A stretch of 64,000 nt of DNA, taken from NCBI RefSeq assembly GCF_009765875.1, contig NZ_LMUP01000002.1:372001-436000 (forward strand). The letters run 5' to 3'. Positions 44,055 through 53,402 of the stretch are shown in pieces. The notes below the pieces were generated by a model, which made no database searches, was not told the DNA's origin, and saw only the letters and a list, made by a program, of their open reading frames with translations. The stretch comes from Pedobacter sp. L105. GTDB lineage: Bacteria > Bacteroidota > Bacteroidia > Sphingobacteriales > Sphingobacteriaceae. Position numbers and translations under genes: made by a program. The stretch's first letter is position 1. The number at the start of each line of letters is the position of its first letter.

Positions 44055-44420
44055 TTAATTAAAATTCACAGGTTTTTTCTCCCATCTGAAAGAATGTCTG
44101 TTCCCTTGTCTGAAGAGCAGGAATAAACCTATTACAATAAATCCTATAGGGAAAAAATAGGAAGACAGGTCTGCATGGAACATCGTTTCAATGGTAAAAT
44201 AACTTCCAATCAGTACTGTTGCCAGCCATCCGTTTCCATGGAAATCATGTTTATAGCCAATTAATAGTCCTATGGCAACCATTAATGCCGACCAGCTAAA
44301 TATCCAGTCAGGAACGTTAACGCCTAAATTGTTTAACAAAAATACCAGGCCAATTGCCAAAAGAAGTAAGCCGTTTCCAACCTTGTTTGAACGACCATTT
44401 GTGTTTATATCAGTTTTCAT
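44055..44420 (-). CDS. DUF5668 (LiaI/LiaF-TM) membrane protein
   Basis: A 121-residue protein that is clearly a shorter paralogue of the membrane half of the next gene (compare KVGNGLLLLAIGLVFLLNNLGV with MGSGLILLVIGLIFFLRNFGI). It has four hydrophobic segments and no beta-helix domain. It is the first gene of the operon, 7 nt before its paralogue. A partial duplication is the simplest origin. Confidence 0.9.
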   Translation of the reverse strand: MKTDINTNGRSNKVGNGLLLLAIGLVFLLNNLGVNVPDWIFSWSALMVAIGLLIGYKHDFHGNGWLATVLIGSYFTIETMFHADLSSYFFPIGFIVIGLFLLFRQGNRHSFRWEKKPVNFN

Positions 44421-44500
44421 TGTTATTATTTTTTATCTATTCTTTAATGTTGATCTAAAGTAAGGCCTATAAACAGATTCCTAAATAGCCATCCCCCATA

Positions 44501-44543
44501 TCACCGTAAAAAACCGGTGAATGCCTTTTTTTTACCGGTAAAA
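44501..44543. repeat. ACCGGT-centred inverted repeats between LiaF operon and ChaN-like gene
   Basis: Hairpin TCACCG/CGGTGA (44501-44506 with 44515-44520, 8-nt loop) and then the perfect palindrome TTTTACCGGTAAAA (44530-44543) lie in the divergent promoter gap. They could be operators or a small terminator; the eight T at 44526-44533 follow the first hairpin. Confidence 0.45.
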
Positions 44544-44672
44544 TATTCTCCCGAATGGCCGTATTCAGAAAGAAATAATCAGGAGAGTATCATACCTGCA
44601 AAATTGAACAGGTCAATGGATAAATTATACGTTAATTTGAAGCGTACAAAATTCGACACGAAATTTACAGGC

Positions 44673-45533
44673 ATGAAGAAAATCCTTTTATTACTGAGCT
44701 GGGCACTGTTACCTTCCATTTTATTTGCACAAAAAACGAATTATAGTATTTATGAAACTAAAACCGGGAAGACCATAACTGTAGAGGAATTGGTTAAAAA
44801 TATAAAAAATGTAGATGTACTGGTATTTGGTGAAGAGCACAATGATTCCACAGGACATCAGCTTGAAGCGCAGATCTATGAAAAAATGCTGCAGGATTAT
44901 CCCGGAACAGCACTATCGATGGAAATGTTCTGCACGGATGTTCAGCCTGTGATCAATGAATATCTGCTGGACCTGATTTCTGAAAAAAACTTTATTAAAG
45001 AAACCCGGGCGTGGAACAATTATACAGATTACCAAACCCTGATAGAACTGGCTAAAACAAACAAAACCGATATTGTGGGTGCCAATGCAGCTACCAGATA
45101 TAGTAATGCGGTCTCGATGTCAGGATTGCAAAAACTGGCCGAATTTCCTGCTGCCTCGAGAGCTTTTTTACCTCCATTACCTATCGATACAGCTACGGGA
45201 AGATACCATGAGAAATTCATAGAAACGCTTGGCGGGCACGATATGGGCAGCATGAAGATCTATCAGACCCAGAATTTATGGGATGCAACGATGGGATGGT
45301 CTATTGCAAAATATGCCAAACTATATCCTAAGAAAAAAATACTGCATTTAAACGGAAGGTTTCACAGCGATGAGCACATCGGCGTAATTACACAAATAAA
45401 AAAGTACGCCCCAAAATTAACAGTAGCCAACATTTCCTGTTTCTCTGCCGCTACAATGGACGATCAGGACAAGAAAAAATACGCCGAGCTGGGTGATTAT
45501 GTGATCATCACCAACACGCCGGCAGCCAATTAA
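44673..45533 (+). CDS. ChaN family haem-binding-type exported protein
   Basis: A 286-residue protein. It starts at ATG 44673, which gives a signal peptide (about 1-19, ending LFAQ); an earlier in-frame ATG would bury it. The ChaN domain (Cofac_haem_bdg) is recognised from VLVFGEEHNDSTGH and ALSMEMFCTDVQPVI, and later GGHDMGSMKI and LNGRFHSDEHIGV. ChaN in Campylobacter binds haem as a lipoprotein; here no lipobox Cys is present. The His of EEHND and of GRFHSDEH are ligand candidates. Confidence 0.85.
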   Translation: MKKILLLLSWALLPSILFAQKTNYSIYETKTGKTITVEELVKNIKNVDVLVFGEEHNDSTGHQLEAQIYEKMLQDYPGTALSMEMFCTDVQPVINEYLLDLISEKNFIKETRAWNNYTDYQTLIELAKTNKTDIVGANAATRYSNAVSMSGLQKLAEFPAASRAFLPPLPIDTATGRYHEKFIETLGGHDMGSMKIYQTQNLWDATMGWSIAKYAKLYPKKKILHLNGRFHSDEHIGVITQIKKYAPKLTVANISCFSAATMDDQDKKKYAELGDYVIITNTPAAN

Positions 45534-45568
45534 AGGGAGTGGAATTGATCCACTCCCCCTATTACTAA

Positions 45569-46018
45569 CTATACTGCTTTTGTTTTTAGCAGGTCTCTGA
45601 TCTCTGTCAACAAAGTTTCTTCAGTTGTAGGTGCTGGTGCAGGTTTAGGCGCTTCTTCTTCTTTACGTTTCATCGCATTGATCGCTTTCACCATCAGGAA
45701 TATAATAAAGGCCAGAATGATAAAATTGATTACCTCAGTCGCAAAATTACCCCAGGCAAAAACAGGTCCCGCCTTTTTTGCATCCTCTAAAGAAGCGTTT
45801 GGATTAGCGGCTACAAATGCCCTTACTTTCTCGTTTAGCGGGATATAAAAATTAGTAAACCCTTTATCCCCGATCAATAAACTTATAGGTGGCATGATCA
45901 GATCGTTTACCATAGAAGTAACAATTTTACCAAATGCCCCGCCAATAATCACACCGACAGCAAGGTCTACGACATTGCCTTTTACTGCAAACTCTTTAAA
46001 TTCCTTAACAAAACTCAT
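45569..46018 (-). CDS. mscL: Large-conductance mechanosensitive channel MscL
   Basis: A 149-residue channel. It begins [20 protein letters not shown], followed by TM1 ([19 protein letters not shown]), a periplasmic loop, TM2 ([20 protein letters not shown]) and a cytoplasmic helix. It opens under membrane tension to relieve osmotic down-shock. It is a single gene convergent with the ChaN-like gene. Confidence 0.97.
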   Translation of the reverse strand: MSFVKEFKEFAVKGNVVDLAVGVIIGGAFGKIVTSMVNDLIMPPISLLIGDKGFTNFYIPLNEKVRAFVAANPNASLEDAKKAGPVFAWGNFATEVINFIILAFIIFLMVKAINAMKRKEEEAPKPAPAPTTEETLLTEIRDLLKTKAV

Positions 46019-46152
46019 AATCTAATTTTAATTTGTGGTCACTTATCATTTAAAAGTATAAACTTTATTCTAAAAACCACTGTTTTCCCGGAAAGTTTCA
46101 TCCAATTATAATAATAGATATGAGTCTATAGTTTATATCTAAACCAAATGCT

Positions 46153-46160
46153 TATTTTTG
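46153..46160 (+). promoter_or_regulatory. Putative -7 box for rpoN
   Basis: TATTTTTG (46153-46160), exact -7 consensus, 31 nt before the rpoN ATG. It overlaps the in-frame TTG at 46158, which is therefore unlikely to be a translation start. Confidence 0.4.
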
Positions 46161-46190
46161 AAACGGGTCAAAATACCTTTTCTACACAAC

Positions 46191-47663
46191 ATGCTTAAAC
46201 AACACCTACAACAAAAATTACTTCAAAAATTATCGCCTCAGCAAATTCAATTCATCAAATTGCTGCAGGTTCCTACCGTTTCCCTTGATACCCGAATAAA
46301 AGAAGAATTAGAAGAAAACCCGGCGCTTGAAGACCCAAGTTTAATGATTGCCGAGGAACCTAAGGGAGAGTACGATGATTTGAATGATACACCCGAAGAT
46401 TTTGATGGAGGTTCAAAAGAAGAAAGCATCGATGAATTTAATGTAGATGATTATTTGCAGGACGATGGTGGAAATGATTACAGCACATCATATAATAACA
46501 GTGATGATGACGAGGAAAAAAAAGAAACCCCTATAGCTATAGAGAGTACTTTTTTTGAAAGTCTGCAGGAACAACTGGACCTGGTACCGCTGTCAGACCA
46601 GGATTTTATCATTGGTAAACAGATCATCGGCAGTTTAGATGATGACGGTTACCTGAGAAGACCAATTACTTCGATGATCGATGACCTTGCCTTTTCACAA
46701 AATGCAATGGTTGAAGAAGAAGATGTACTGGAAATGTTAAAGGTGATACAGAGTTTTGACCCTCCCGGAATTGCTGCAAGGGATCTTCAGGAATGTCTTA
46801 CCCTGCAATTACGCAGAAAAGACCCGCTGAACCCGATCATTCAGAAAGCCATTCTGATCGTGGAGAATTACCTGGATGAATTTACCAGGAAACATTACGA
46901 TAAACTGGAGAAATCACTGGGTTTAAACAGTGAAGACCTCAAAGAAATTATAGCCGAAATACTGCGTCTTAATCCAAAACCCGGAGATTCAAATCAGGTT
47001 ACCACAAAACAACTGCAGGTAATCCCCGATTTTCATATTTCCAATAACGACTCGGTACTGATCCTCACGCTGAATTCAAAAAATGCACCCGAACTAAGGG
47101 TAAGCCGTTCTTACATTGATATGTTTGAGCACTATGATAAAGCTGCCCAAAAAGATAAAAAACTAAAAGAAGCCGTACAATTTGTAAAGCAAAAACTGGA
47201 TTCTGCAAAATGGTTCATTGACGCTATCAAACAGCGTCAGCAAACCCTGCTTAAAACCATGAACGCCATCATGCAATATCAGTATGAGTACCTGCTCACA
47301 GGAGATGAACGTAAAATGCGCCCAATGATCCTGAAAGATATCGCTGATAAAATTGATATGGATATCTCAACAGTATCGAGGGTGGCCAACTCAAAATATG
47401 TGCAGACCGAATTTGGTACTTTCCTGCTAAAATCTTTTTTCTCTGAAGCTATCCAAACTGAAAGTGGCGAGGAAGTATCCAACAAAGAAGTAAAAAAGAT
47501 CCTGGAAGACTGTATTGGCAATGAAGATAAACGCAAGCCGCTGGCTGATGAAAAACTAACCGAGATCTTAAAAGAACAAGGTTACAATATTGCACGAAGA
47601 ACTGTTGCCAAATATAGGGAGCAAATGAATATTCCTGTAGCCAGGCTTAGAAAAGAATTGTAA
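46191..47663 (+). CDS. rpoN: RNA polymerase sigma-54 factor
   Basis: A 490-residue sigma-54. Region I (about 1-50) is LKQHLQQKLLQKLSPQQIQFIKLLQ, the activator-interacting glutamine-rich helix. An acidic linker (about 55-120) leads to the core-binding domain, and the C-terminal HTH and RpoN box read ARRTVAKYREQMNIP. The start is the ATG at 46191. Its activators are not in the window. Confidence 0.96.
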   Translation: MLKQHLQQKLLQKLSPQQIQFIKLLQVPTVSLDTRIKEELEENPALEDPSLMIAEEPKGEYDDLNDTPEDFDGGSKEESIDEFNVDDYLQDDGGNDYSTSYNNSDDDEEKKETPIAIESTFFESLQEQLDLVPLSDQDFIIGKQIIGSLDDDGYLRRPITSMIDDLAFSQNAMVEEEDVLEMLKVIQSFDPPGIAARDLQECLTLQLRRKDPLNPIIQKAILIVENYLDEFTRKHYDKLEKSLGLNSEDLKEIIAEILRLNPKPGDSNQVTTKQLQVIPDFHISNNDSVLILTLNSKNAPELRVSRSYIDMFEHYDKAAQKDKKLKEAVQFVKQKLDSAKWFIDAIKQRQQTLLKTMNAIMQYQYEYLLTGDERKMRPMILKDIADKIDMDISTVSRVANSKYVQTEFGTFLLKSFFSEAIQTESGEEVSNKEVKKILEDCIGNEDKRKPLADEKLTEILKEQGYNIARRTVAKYREQMNIPVARLRKEL

Positions 47664-47670
47664 ATTTTAA

Positions 47671-47710
47671 TATTCATGCTCATGATCAATTCAAAACATG
47701 AGCATGAATA
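47671..47710. terminator. Hairpin between convergent rpoN and receiver genes
   Basis: Perfect 14-bp arms (47671-47684 with 47697-47710), 12-nt loop. No T-tract follows on either strand, so it may be a processed or rho-type transcript end. Confidence 0.45.
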
Positions 47711-47716
47711 ACCTCC

Positions 47717-48184
47717 TTAAGACAGCAGGTTTTGTCTCAATAGAAACTCCAGTTGCTTATTGGCTACCAGCAAAGCTTCAGTAAGCTCCCTGTTTTCTTT
47801 TCTTAGTGAATAGATCTCATAAGCTTTTTCAATATTGATCCTCAGGTCTTCATCCATCCAGGGTTTCTGAATATATTTATAAACCTGACCTTTATTGATC
47901 GCATCAATTACAGCATTAATATCTGCGTAACCAGTTAATAAAATTCTGATTGGATCCGGATAGTCTGGTATAATCGACTCTAAAAATTCTATACCAGTTG
48001 TTACCGGCATACGCTGGTCAGTAATGATCACGTGGATAAGTTCGCTATCTAATACTTTTCTTCCTTCTACAGCAGATTCCGCGGTAAAAACGTTGAATTT
48101 CCTTCTAAAGCCGGCTTTAAAAGAGTTAAGATTGTGAACTTCGTCATCCACATAAAGCACATTAATTAAGGTGTCGGAATTCAT
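47717..48184 (-). CDS. Lone receiver-domain response regulator
   Basis: A 155-residue protein. The CheY-like receiver (about 5-120) has VDDE, phospho-acceptor Asp56 (IITDQRMP), Thr/Ser in LLTGY and Lys in IQKPW. A short coiled-coil tail (about 125-152) follows and no output domain is present. Its receiver is a close paralogue of the receiver in the hybrid kinase at 52323-53402, sharing NLxxFKAxFRR, PDPIRILLTGY and KPW. It is divergent from the ThiF operon, with 127 nt between them. Confidence 0.92.
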   Translation of the reverse strand: MNSDTLINVLYVDDEVHNLNSFKAGFRRKFNVFTAESAVEGRKVLDSELIHVIITDQRMPVTTGIEFLESIIPDYPDPIRILLTGYADINAVIDAINKGQVYKYIQKPWMDEDLRINIEKAYEIYSLRKENRELTEALLVANKQLEFLLRQNLLS

Positions 48185-48311
48185 TCGTGTTTATTAGATT
48201 TTTTTGTTAAATATATTGCTTTTATAAATTCTAAAAAACTAATTTCGGATAAAATTACTTCAAATTAATACATTGACTAATTTTTCATAAAATCACACAT
48301 TAATTAATAAA

Positions 48312-49478
48312 ATGAATAAGATTTATTCTAGCACCGATTTACCCGATCAATCAACGATTTACCGGCCTGTTTTTTTTAGGATAAATAACCAGGAGGATGA
48401 AAAACAGCTCCGCGACCTGTTACAAAATAACACAGGTATTGCCGTTTATGACACCATAGCAGGTCAATTAGCAGAACTAATCAGATTAAATAACCCCACC
48501 AGAAAACTAACTAAAGAAGAATCAGCGCAACTTATTGCTGAATATGTGAATGGGGATCTGAATGAATTTGGCGTTTGGGTATACTTTCCCTGGTCAAACA
48601 AAGTAATCCATATTTTAGATGAACAGGACTTCATCAAGGTAAGGACCAATAGAAATATCTATAAGGTAACATTAGAAGATATTGAAACTTTAAAGACCAA
48701 AAAAATTGGAATTATTGGCTTATCAGTTGGAGCGATGATTGCATTCACTTTAACGATGGAACGCACTTGCGGAGAACTTCGGCTGGCAGATTTTGATGAT
48801 ATTGAACTCAGCAATATGAACAGGATTAAAGTCAATATCCAGGACCTTGGGTTAAATAAATCTATTGTTGCTGCAAGACAGATTGCCGAACTGGATCCCT
48901 ATATCAATGTAGTTTGTTATACGGATGGAATTACCAATCAAAACATTGATGATTTCTTTACCTTAGGTGGCAAACTGGATGTACTGGTAGAAGAATGTGA
49001 TGGAATCGATATTAAAGTATTAAGCCGGATCAAAGCAAAAGCATTGGGTATACCCGTTGTGATGGATACCAATGATAAAGGAATGCTCGATGTGGAGAGA
49101 TTTGACCTGGAGCCCAACAGGCACATTTTTCATGGCACAGTTAACGAGCTCGAAGAACTCAGCCCTGAAGAACTGAATGAAAAATTATATAATTTAACCA
49201 TTGCAGAAAAAGTGGAGATCCTTTCCAAAATCATAGGATTTGAAAATCTGACAGAAGCGATGAAAAAATCATTTGGAGAAATGAATAAAACTATCGTTGG
49301 ATGGCCTCAGCTTGCTTCTGCGGTAACACTAGGCGGAGCAATGGTTACAGACATCAGCAGGAAAATTTTGCTGAACCAATTTACCCAGTCGGGCAGATGG
49401 TTTGTAGACTTTGACGAGTTTTTCACCAGTAAGTTCAATACAATTAGTTACATAAGCGGAGACGATGCTACACATTAG
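48312..49478 (+). CDS. ThiF/E1-like adenylyltransferase, Rv1355c/MoeY type, without zinc motif
   Basis: A 388-residue protein. The N-terminal region (about 1-125) contains FGVWVYFPWSNKVIHILDE and VRTNRNIYK, shared with the MoeY/Rv1355c family. The E1-like Rossmann domain (about 130-345) has the nucleotide loop GLSVG (136-140), the adenylation motif DFDDIELSNMNR (160-171) and MDTNDKGMLDVERFD (251-265). There is no CxxC zinc pair as in ThiF and MoeB. Cysteines are at 153, 202 and 229; Cys229 in EECDG is the best catalytic candidate. It should adenylate a carboxylate; the partner is unknown. It is first in a tight five-gene operon and overlaps the next gene by 14 nt. Confidence 0.88.
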   Translation: MNKIYSSTDLPDQSTIYRPVFFRINNQEDEKQLRDLLQNNTGIAVYDTIAGQLAELIRLNNPTRKLTKEESAQLIAEYVNGDLNEFGVWVYFPWSNKVIHILDEQDFIKVRTNRNIYKVTLEDIETLKTKKIGIIGLSVGAMIAFTLTMERTCGELRLADFDDIELSNMNRIKVNIQDLGLNKSIVAARQIAELDPYINVVCYTDGITNQNIDDFFTLGGKLDVLVEECDGIDIKVLSRIKAKALGIPVVMDTNDKGMLDVERFDLEPNRHIFHGTVNELEELSPEELNEKLYNLTIAEKVEILSKIIGFENLTEAMKKSFGEMNKTIVGWPQLASAVTLGGAMVTDISRKILLNQFTQSGRWFVDFDEFFTSKFNTISYISGDDATH

Positions 49479-50166
49479 AACATTCAGAGCTCCAGACGAT
49501 AAGGAAGCCTGCTCAAAATTTATTACCGGCCATAAAAGGCTACTTGAAATTTATGGAATAACCCAGATTACCTCAAACACCCAGGAGTGGGTAGATGATG
49601 AAGATACCATCGTTATTCTTGTTGAAGATAAAGAAACCAAAGCAGTTTTTGGAGGTGCCAGGGTACAAATTGCCAAGGGCAACTATCCCCTGCCGATAGA
49701 AAGTGCCATTGGAAAATACGATCCGAAAATCTACGATATGATTAAAGCAGATCAGGCAGGCGGCGGGGTTTATGAACTTTGCGGATTGTGGAACTCCAGG
49801 GAAGTAGCCGGTATGGGAATAGGCAGTTACATCCTCGCCAGGATTGCAGTGACGATAGCTACGCAGCTTCCGGTAAAAACTTCATGGGTACTATGTGCAC
49901 CTGTAACCGTGAAGATGGCAACCAGATTAGGCTATATTATAGAAAAATCATTGGGTAACGATGGTTTGTTCTACTATCCAAAAGAAGATCTTGTAGCTAC
50001 TGCCATGAGGCTTCCTGATATTAACGATCTGGCACTGGCATCGGAAAATGAAAGAACGAGAATGCTCTCTTTAAGGGGAACACCTCATCAGACTTATGAA
50101 GAGGTAGGTCCAAAAGGAACTTATGCCCTTGAATATAATATCGGGATTCCCAATATAAAATTATAA
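49465..50166 (+). CDS. GNAT-fold acyltransferase, possible LuxI/FeeM-like synthase
   Basis: A 233-residue protein. The layout is helix-rich N-terminus with Trp42 and an acidic cluster (DDED, 44-47), then VFGGARV with Arg66, a strand with NYPLPIESAIG (73-83), then Glu104 (YELCGLW) and a glycine-rich acyl-CoA loop GMGIG (116-120) with ATRLGY (152-157). The order Trp/Asp-Asp/Arg/Glu follows LuxI and N-acyl amino-acid synthases, but the Arg after the conserved Glu in LuxI is a Gly here. It may be a general GNAT enzyme. It is flanked by an E1-like enzyme and a sensor kinase, which makes a signal synthase an attractive reading. Confidence 0.75.
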   Translation: MLHIRTFRAPDDKEACSKFITGHKRLLEIYGITQITSNTQEWVDDEDTIVILVEDKETKAVFGGARVQIAKGNYPLPIESAIGKYDPKIYDMIKADQAGGGVYELCGLWNSREVAGMGIGSYILARIAVTIATQLPVKTSWVLCAPVTVKMATRLGYIIEKSLGNDGLFYYPKEDLVATAMRLPDINDLALASENERTRMLSLRGTPHQTYEEVGPKGTYALEYNIGIPNIKL

Positions 50167-50167
50167 A

Positions 50168-52321
50168 ATGACCCTTAAAAAAGTATTTAGTTTACTTTTC
50201 CTTCTAATTACAGCTACTTCTTTTGCATTTGCAGCAACAAATGCTCCTGAAATTATTGTTAATAATTCTCAAAAATTATTAAAACTGGATAAAGGATTAG
50301 CCATTTTCGTAGATAAAAGCGCAAAATTACCATTCAGTTCCATTGGCTCTCAAAAATTTGAAATTACAACAGACAAGGTCCCTAACCTGGGAATAACTGA
50401 CGCCACCATTTGGGTAAAATTCAATATCCGAAACCAGTCTGATGACGAGAAGCTGTTTCTGATGGTAGAACAGCCAGCCATTGATAAAATAAACCTGTAT
50501 TACCTCAATAAAGCCGGGGCATGGAATACAATCAGCCTCGGAGAATATAAAAAGTATTCAGAAAGGGTAATTGATAATCCAAACTATATCTTTCCGCTTG
50601 ATATTCCTACAGGGACTTCAGCACAATTTTACATCAGTGTAAGCTCTAAAGATCAAATCCAGCTTCCAATGCTGCTGGGTAGTGAAGGTGCTATTCTGGA
50701 TCAGACATTGATACAGAATTTACTTTTTGGCATGTATGCAGGTATAATTATCATCATGATTATTTATAATCTGTTTGTATCACTTACCGTTAGGGATTCC
50801 AGTTATATCTATTACATCATTTATATACTTTTTGTTGGCCTTACCCAATTCTTCTTTGAAGGATTAGCCTTTAAATTCCTCTGGCCTAATAGTACCTGGA
50901 TGGCGAACTACAGTTCCATTCTGGTACCCTTTTTCTCAGGAATATCAACCCTGATCTTTACAAAGAAATTCCTGCAAACCAAAAATTATACGCCAAAACT
51001 AGACTATGGATTGGATGTATGCATTGCCTTATATTCCATTGATTGTATTATTGGAATGTCTGGCAACTTTGCTGTGGCCATAGATTTATTACAATTAACA
51101 GCCTTATCTGCTTCTTTATACGTTTTATTTGTAGCCAACGCGGTTAGAAAAAAAGGATATCGCCCTGCAGTATTCTTCCTGATCGGGTATTCCATTTTCT
51201 TAGGTTCCATTGTTATTTTTGTACTAAGAAATTTCAACGTTATTCCCTACAACGGATTTACCTCCTATATTTTAGAGATCGCTTCGGTTATACAGATCAC
51301 TTTGCTTTCATTTGCACTGGCAGATAAAATTAATTTCTTCAGGACCGAGAACGAACAGGCCCAGCGACAGGCCCTTGCAGTTTCCAAAGAGAACGAACGC
51401 CTCATCAGGGAACAAAATGCCGAACTGGAAATCCAGGTAAACCGTCGTACAGAAGAATTGCAGAACTCCAATAGTACATTAAACCTTACGCTGAGAGACC
51501 TGAAAGAAGCGCAATCACAACTGGTTGACGCCGAAAAGATGGCTGGTCTGGGTCAGTTAACCGCAGGAATAGCGCATGAGATCAACAATCCGATAAACTT
51601 TGTCACCTCCAACATTAAACCTCTTGAACTGGACATCAACGACCTTTACGATGTGATCCAGCAATATGAAGATATAGATCCTGATAAAGACATTCTCGAG
51701 CAGATTGCATCGGTTAATAAATTTAAAAAACAGATTGATCTCGATTTTATAAAAACAGAGATCAACTCCCTGCTTTCAGGAATTGGTGAAGGTGCCAAGA
51801 GAACAGCGGAAATCATCAGAAGCTTAAAAAACTTTAGCAGGCTGGATGAAAGTGATACCAAACCCGTCGATCTAAATGAAGGCCTGGAATCCACAATGGT
51901 TCTTTTGAGGAGCACTGTACCGCATTATGTGAAAATAATCAAAGATTTAAAGCCCCTGTCACTGGTAGAATGCCTTCCCGGAAAAATAAATCAGGTATTT
52001 ATGAACCTGATGACCAATGCCATCCAGGCCATCAAAGTGAAACCAAACAGTGGTGAGGAAGAATTTCTATATATTTCTACATGGGAAGAAGATAACCAGG
52101 TGAAAATCAGCATTAAAGATACCGGCCCAGGCATGACGGAAGAGATCAAACAGAAGATATTTGAGCCGTTTTTCACCACCAAAGAGGTGGGTGAAGGAAC
52201 AGGTTTGGGACTGTCAATTGTGTTTAGTATCATAGAAAAACATAAAGGCCATATTGATGTTGTTACAAAAGTAAATTATGGTACAGAATTTATTATTACC
52301 TTGCCTGTAAACAATCGATAA
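50168..52321 (+). CDS. 7TMR-DISM sensor histidine kinase
   Basis: A 717-residue membrane sensor. Signal peptide about 1-22, 7TMR-DISMED2 extracytoplasmic domain (about 35-165, beta-sandwich, carbohydrate-binding-like), seven membrane helices (about 180-385, from [17 protein letters not shown] to LSFALADKI). A coiled coil (about 395-450) leads to a dimerisation domain with His470 in GIAHEINNP. The ATPase domain (about 560-715) has [16 protein letters not shown] and [13 protein letters not shown]. It starts 1 nt after the stop of the GNAT gene. The family recognises small molecules through the DISMED2 domain. Confidence 0.93.
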   Translation: MTLKKVFSLLFLLITATSFAFAATNAPEIIVNNSQKLLKLDKGLAIFVDKSAKLPFSSIGSQKFEITTDKVPNLGITDATIWVKFNIRNQSDDEKLFLMVEQPAIDKINLYYLNKAGAWNTISLGEYKKYSERVIDNPNYIFPLDIPTGTSAQFYISVSSKDQIQLPMLLGSEGAILDQTLIQNLLFGMYAGIIIIMIIYNLFVSLTVRDSSYIYYIIYILFVGLTQFFFEGLAFKFLWPNSTWMANYSSILVPFFSGISTLIFTKKFLQTKNYTPKLDYGLDVCIALYSIDCIIGMSGNFAVAIDLLQLTALSASLYVLFVANAVRKKGYRPAVFFLIGYSIFLGSIVIFVLRNFNVIPYNGFTSYILEIASVIQITLLSFALADKINFFRTENEQAQRQALAVSKENERLIREQNAELEIQVNRRTEELQNSNSTLNLTLRDLKEAQSQLVDAEKMAGLGQLTAGIAHEINNPINFVTSNIKPLELDINDLYDVIQQYEDIDPDKDILEQIASVNKFKKQIDLDFIKTEINSLLSGIGEGAKRTAEIIRSLKNFSRLDESDTKPVDLNEGLESTMVLLRSTVPHYVKIIKDLKPLSLVECLPGKINQVFMNLMTNAIQAIKVKPNSGEEEFLYISTWEEDNQVKISIKDTGPGMTEEIKQKIFEPFFTTKEVGEGTGLGLSIVFSIIEKHKGHIDVVTKVNYGTEFIITLPVNNR

Positions 52322-52322
52322 T

Positions 52323-53402
52323 ATGACTCGCTCACCTGTTAAAGTTCTATACATTGATGACGAAGAAAACAATCTCCTTGCCTTCAAAGCAAGCTTTAGG
52401 AGACAGTATGAGATCTACACAGCCAACTCAGCAGCAGAAGGATTAAAAGTACTGGAAAACCTGCCGGTTGAAGTGATCATCGCCGATCAGAAAATGCCGG
52501 AAACTACCGGTGTAGAATTTTTTAAGAGCATTTCGGTGAGTTATCCCGATCCAATCAGGATCCTGCTAACAGGTTATACGGATATTGCGGCTCTGGCCGA
52601 TGCAATTAACCATGGTGATATTTACAGGTATATCACTAAACCATGGAACGACCTTGAACTCCACAATTCGATAAAAAATGCGCATGATGCCTATAAGTCG
52701 AAAATAGACCTCAGAAATAAAATCAAAGAACTGGAGAAAACTAATGATGAACTAAACCGCTTCATTTACAGTATTTCACATGAACTGCGTGCCCCCCTTG
52801 TCTCTGTTATCGGTATCGTTAACCTGGTTAAAATGGAAGGTCTTTATCATTCCAGCGGAGAATACTGGGAATTGATTGAATCCTGTTCCAATAAGCTGGA
52901 TTATTATATACAGAAGACCTTACAATACTATAAAAACAATAAAAATGTATCTGACCTTTCAGAGATCAATTTTAAAAAACTAGTAGACGAAATCATCGAC
53001 TTATATTCCTACACTGACAGGGATACGAAATTCAATCTCAATATTAATCAACCAGGTTCCTTTATTGGGGACAGCTTTAGAATAGAGGTAATATTAGGCA
53101 ACCTGATATCCAATGCCATTAAATATCAAAAGGACAGTGAGCACCAGAAAGTGGTAGACATTCATATTGATGTTAGTCCTTATAAAGTAGATATATCAAT
53201 CACAGATAATGGATTAGGTATTCTCAATGAACATTTAGAAAAAATATTCACTCAATTCTTTAAAACGAAAAACAACAAAGGAAGCGGATTAGGGCTTTTC
53301 ATAGTTAAGGAAGCTTTAAATAAGATTGACGGAAAAATATCGGTAAGATCTTCTCTAAACCAGGGTACTACTTTCAAAATTACTATTCCAAATGGCAATT
53401 GA
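52323..53402 (+). CDS. Receiver-histidine kinase hybrid
   Basis: A 359-residue soluble hybrid. Receiver about 5-120 (DDEE, phospho-acceptor Asp55 in ADQKMP, LLTGY, ITKPW). A coiled coil about 125-145, then HisKA with His153 in YSISHELRAP and an ATPase domain about 245-358 (NLISNAIKY, DNGLGI, GSGLGLFIV). No transmembrane segment. The receiver probably takes phosphate from the 7TMR-DISM kinase one nt upstream and controls its own kinase, a branched relay. It overlaps the next receiver gene by 11 nt. Confidence 0.92.
   Translation: MTRSPVKVLYIDDEENNLLAFKASFRRQYEIYTANSAAEGLKVLENLPVEVIIADQKMPETTGVEFFKSISVSYPDPIRILLTGYTDIAALADAINHGDIYRYITKPWNDLELHNSIKNAHDAYKSKIDLRNKIKELEKTNDELNRFIYSISHELRAPLVSVIGIVNLVKMEGLYHSSGEYWELIESCSNKLDYYIQKTLQYYKNNKNVSDLSEINFKKLVDEIIDLYSYTDRDTKFNLNINQPGSFIGDSFRIEVILGNLISNAIKYQKDSEHQKVVDIHIDVSPYKVDISITDNGLGILNEHLEKIFTQFFKTKNNKGSGLGLFIVKEALNKIDGKISVRSSLNQGTTFKITIPNGN

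Noticed and set aside
44517..44672. N-terminal extension of the ChaN-like protein from an earlier ATG
   Set aside because: It would place 52 charged residues before a clear signal peptide and would cover the ACCGGT palindromes.
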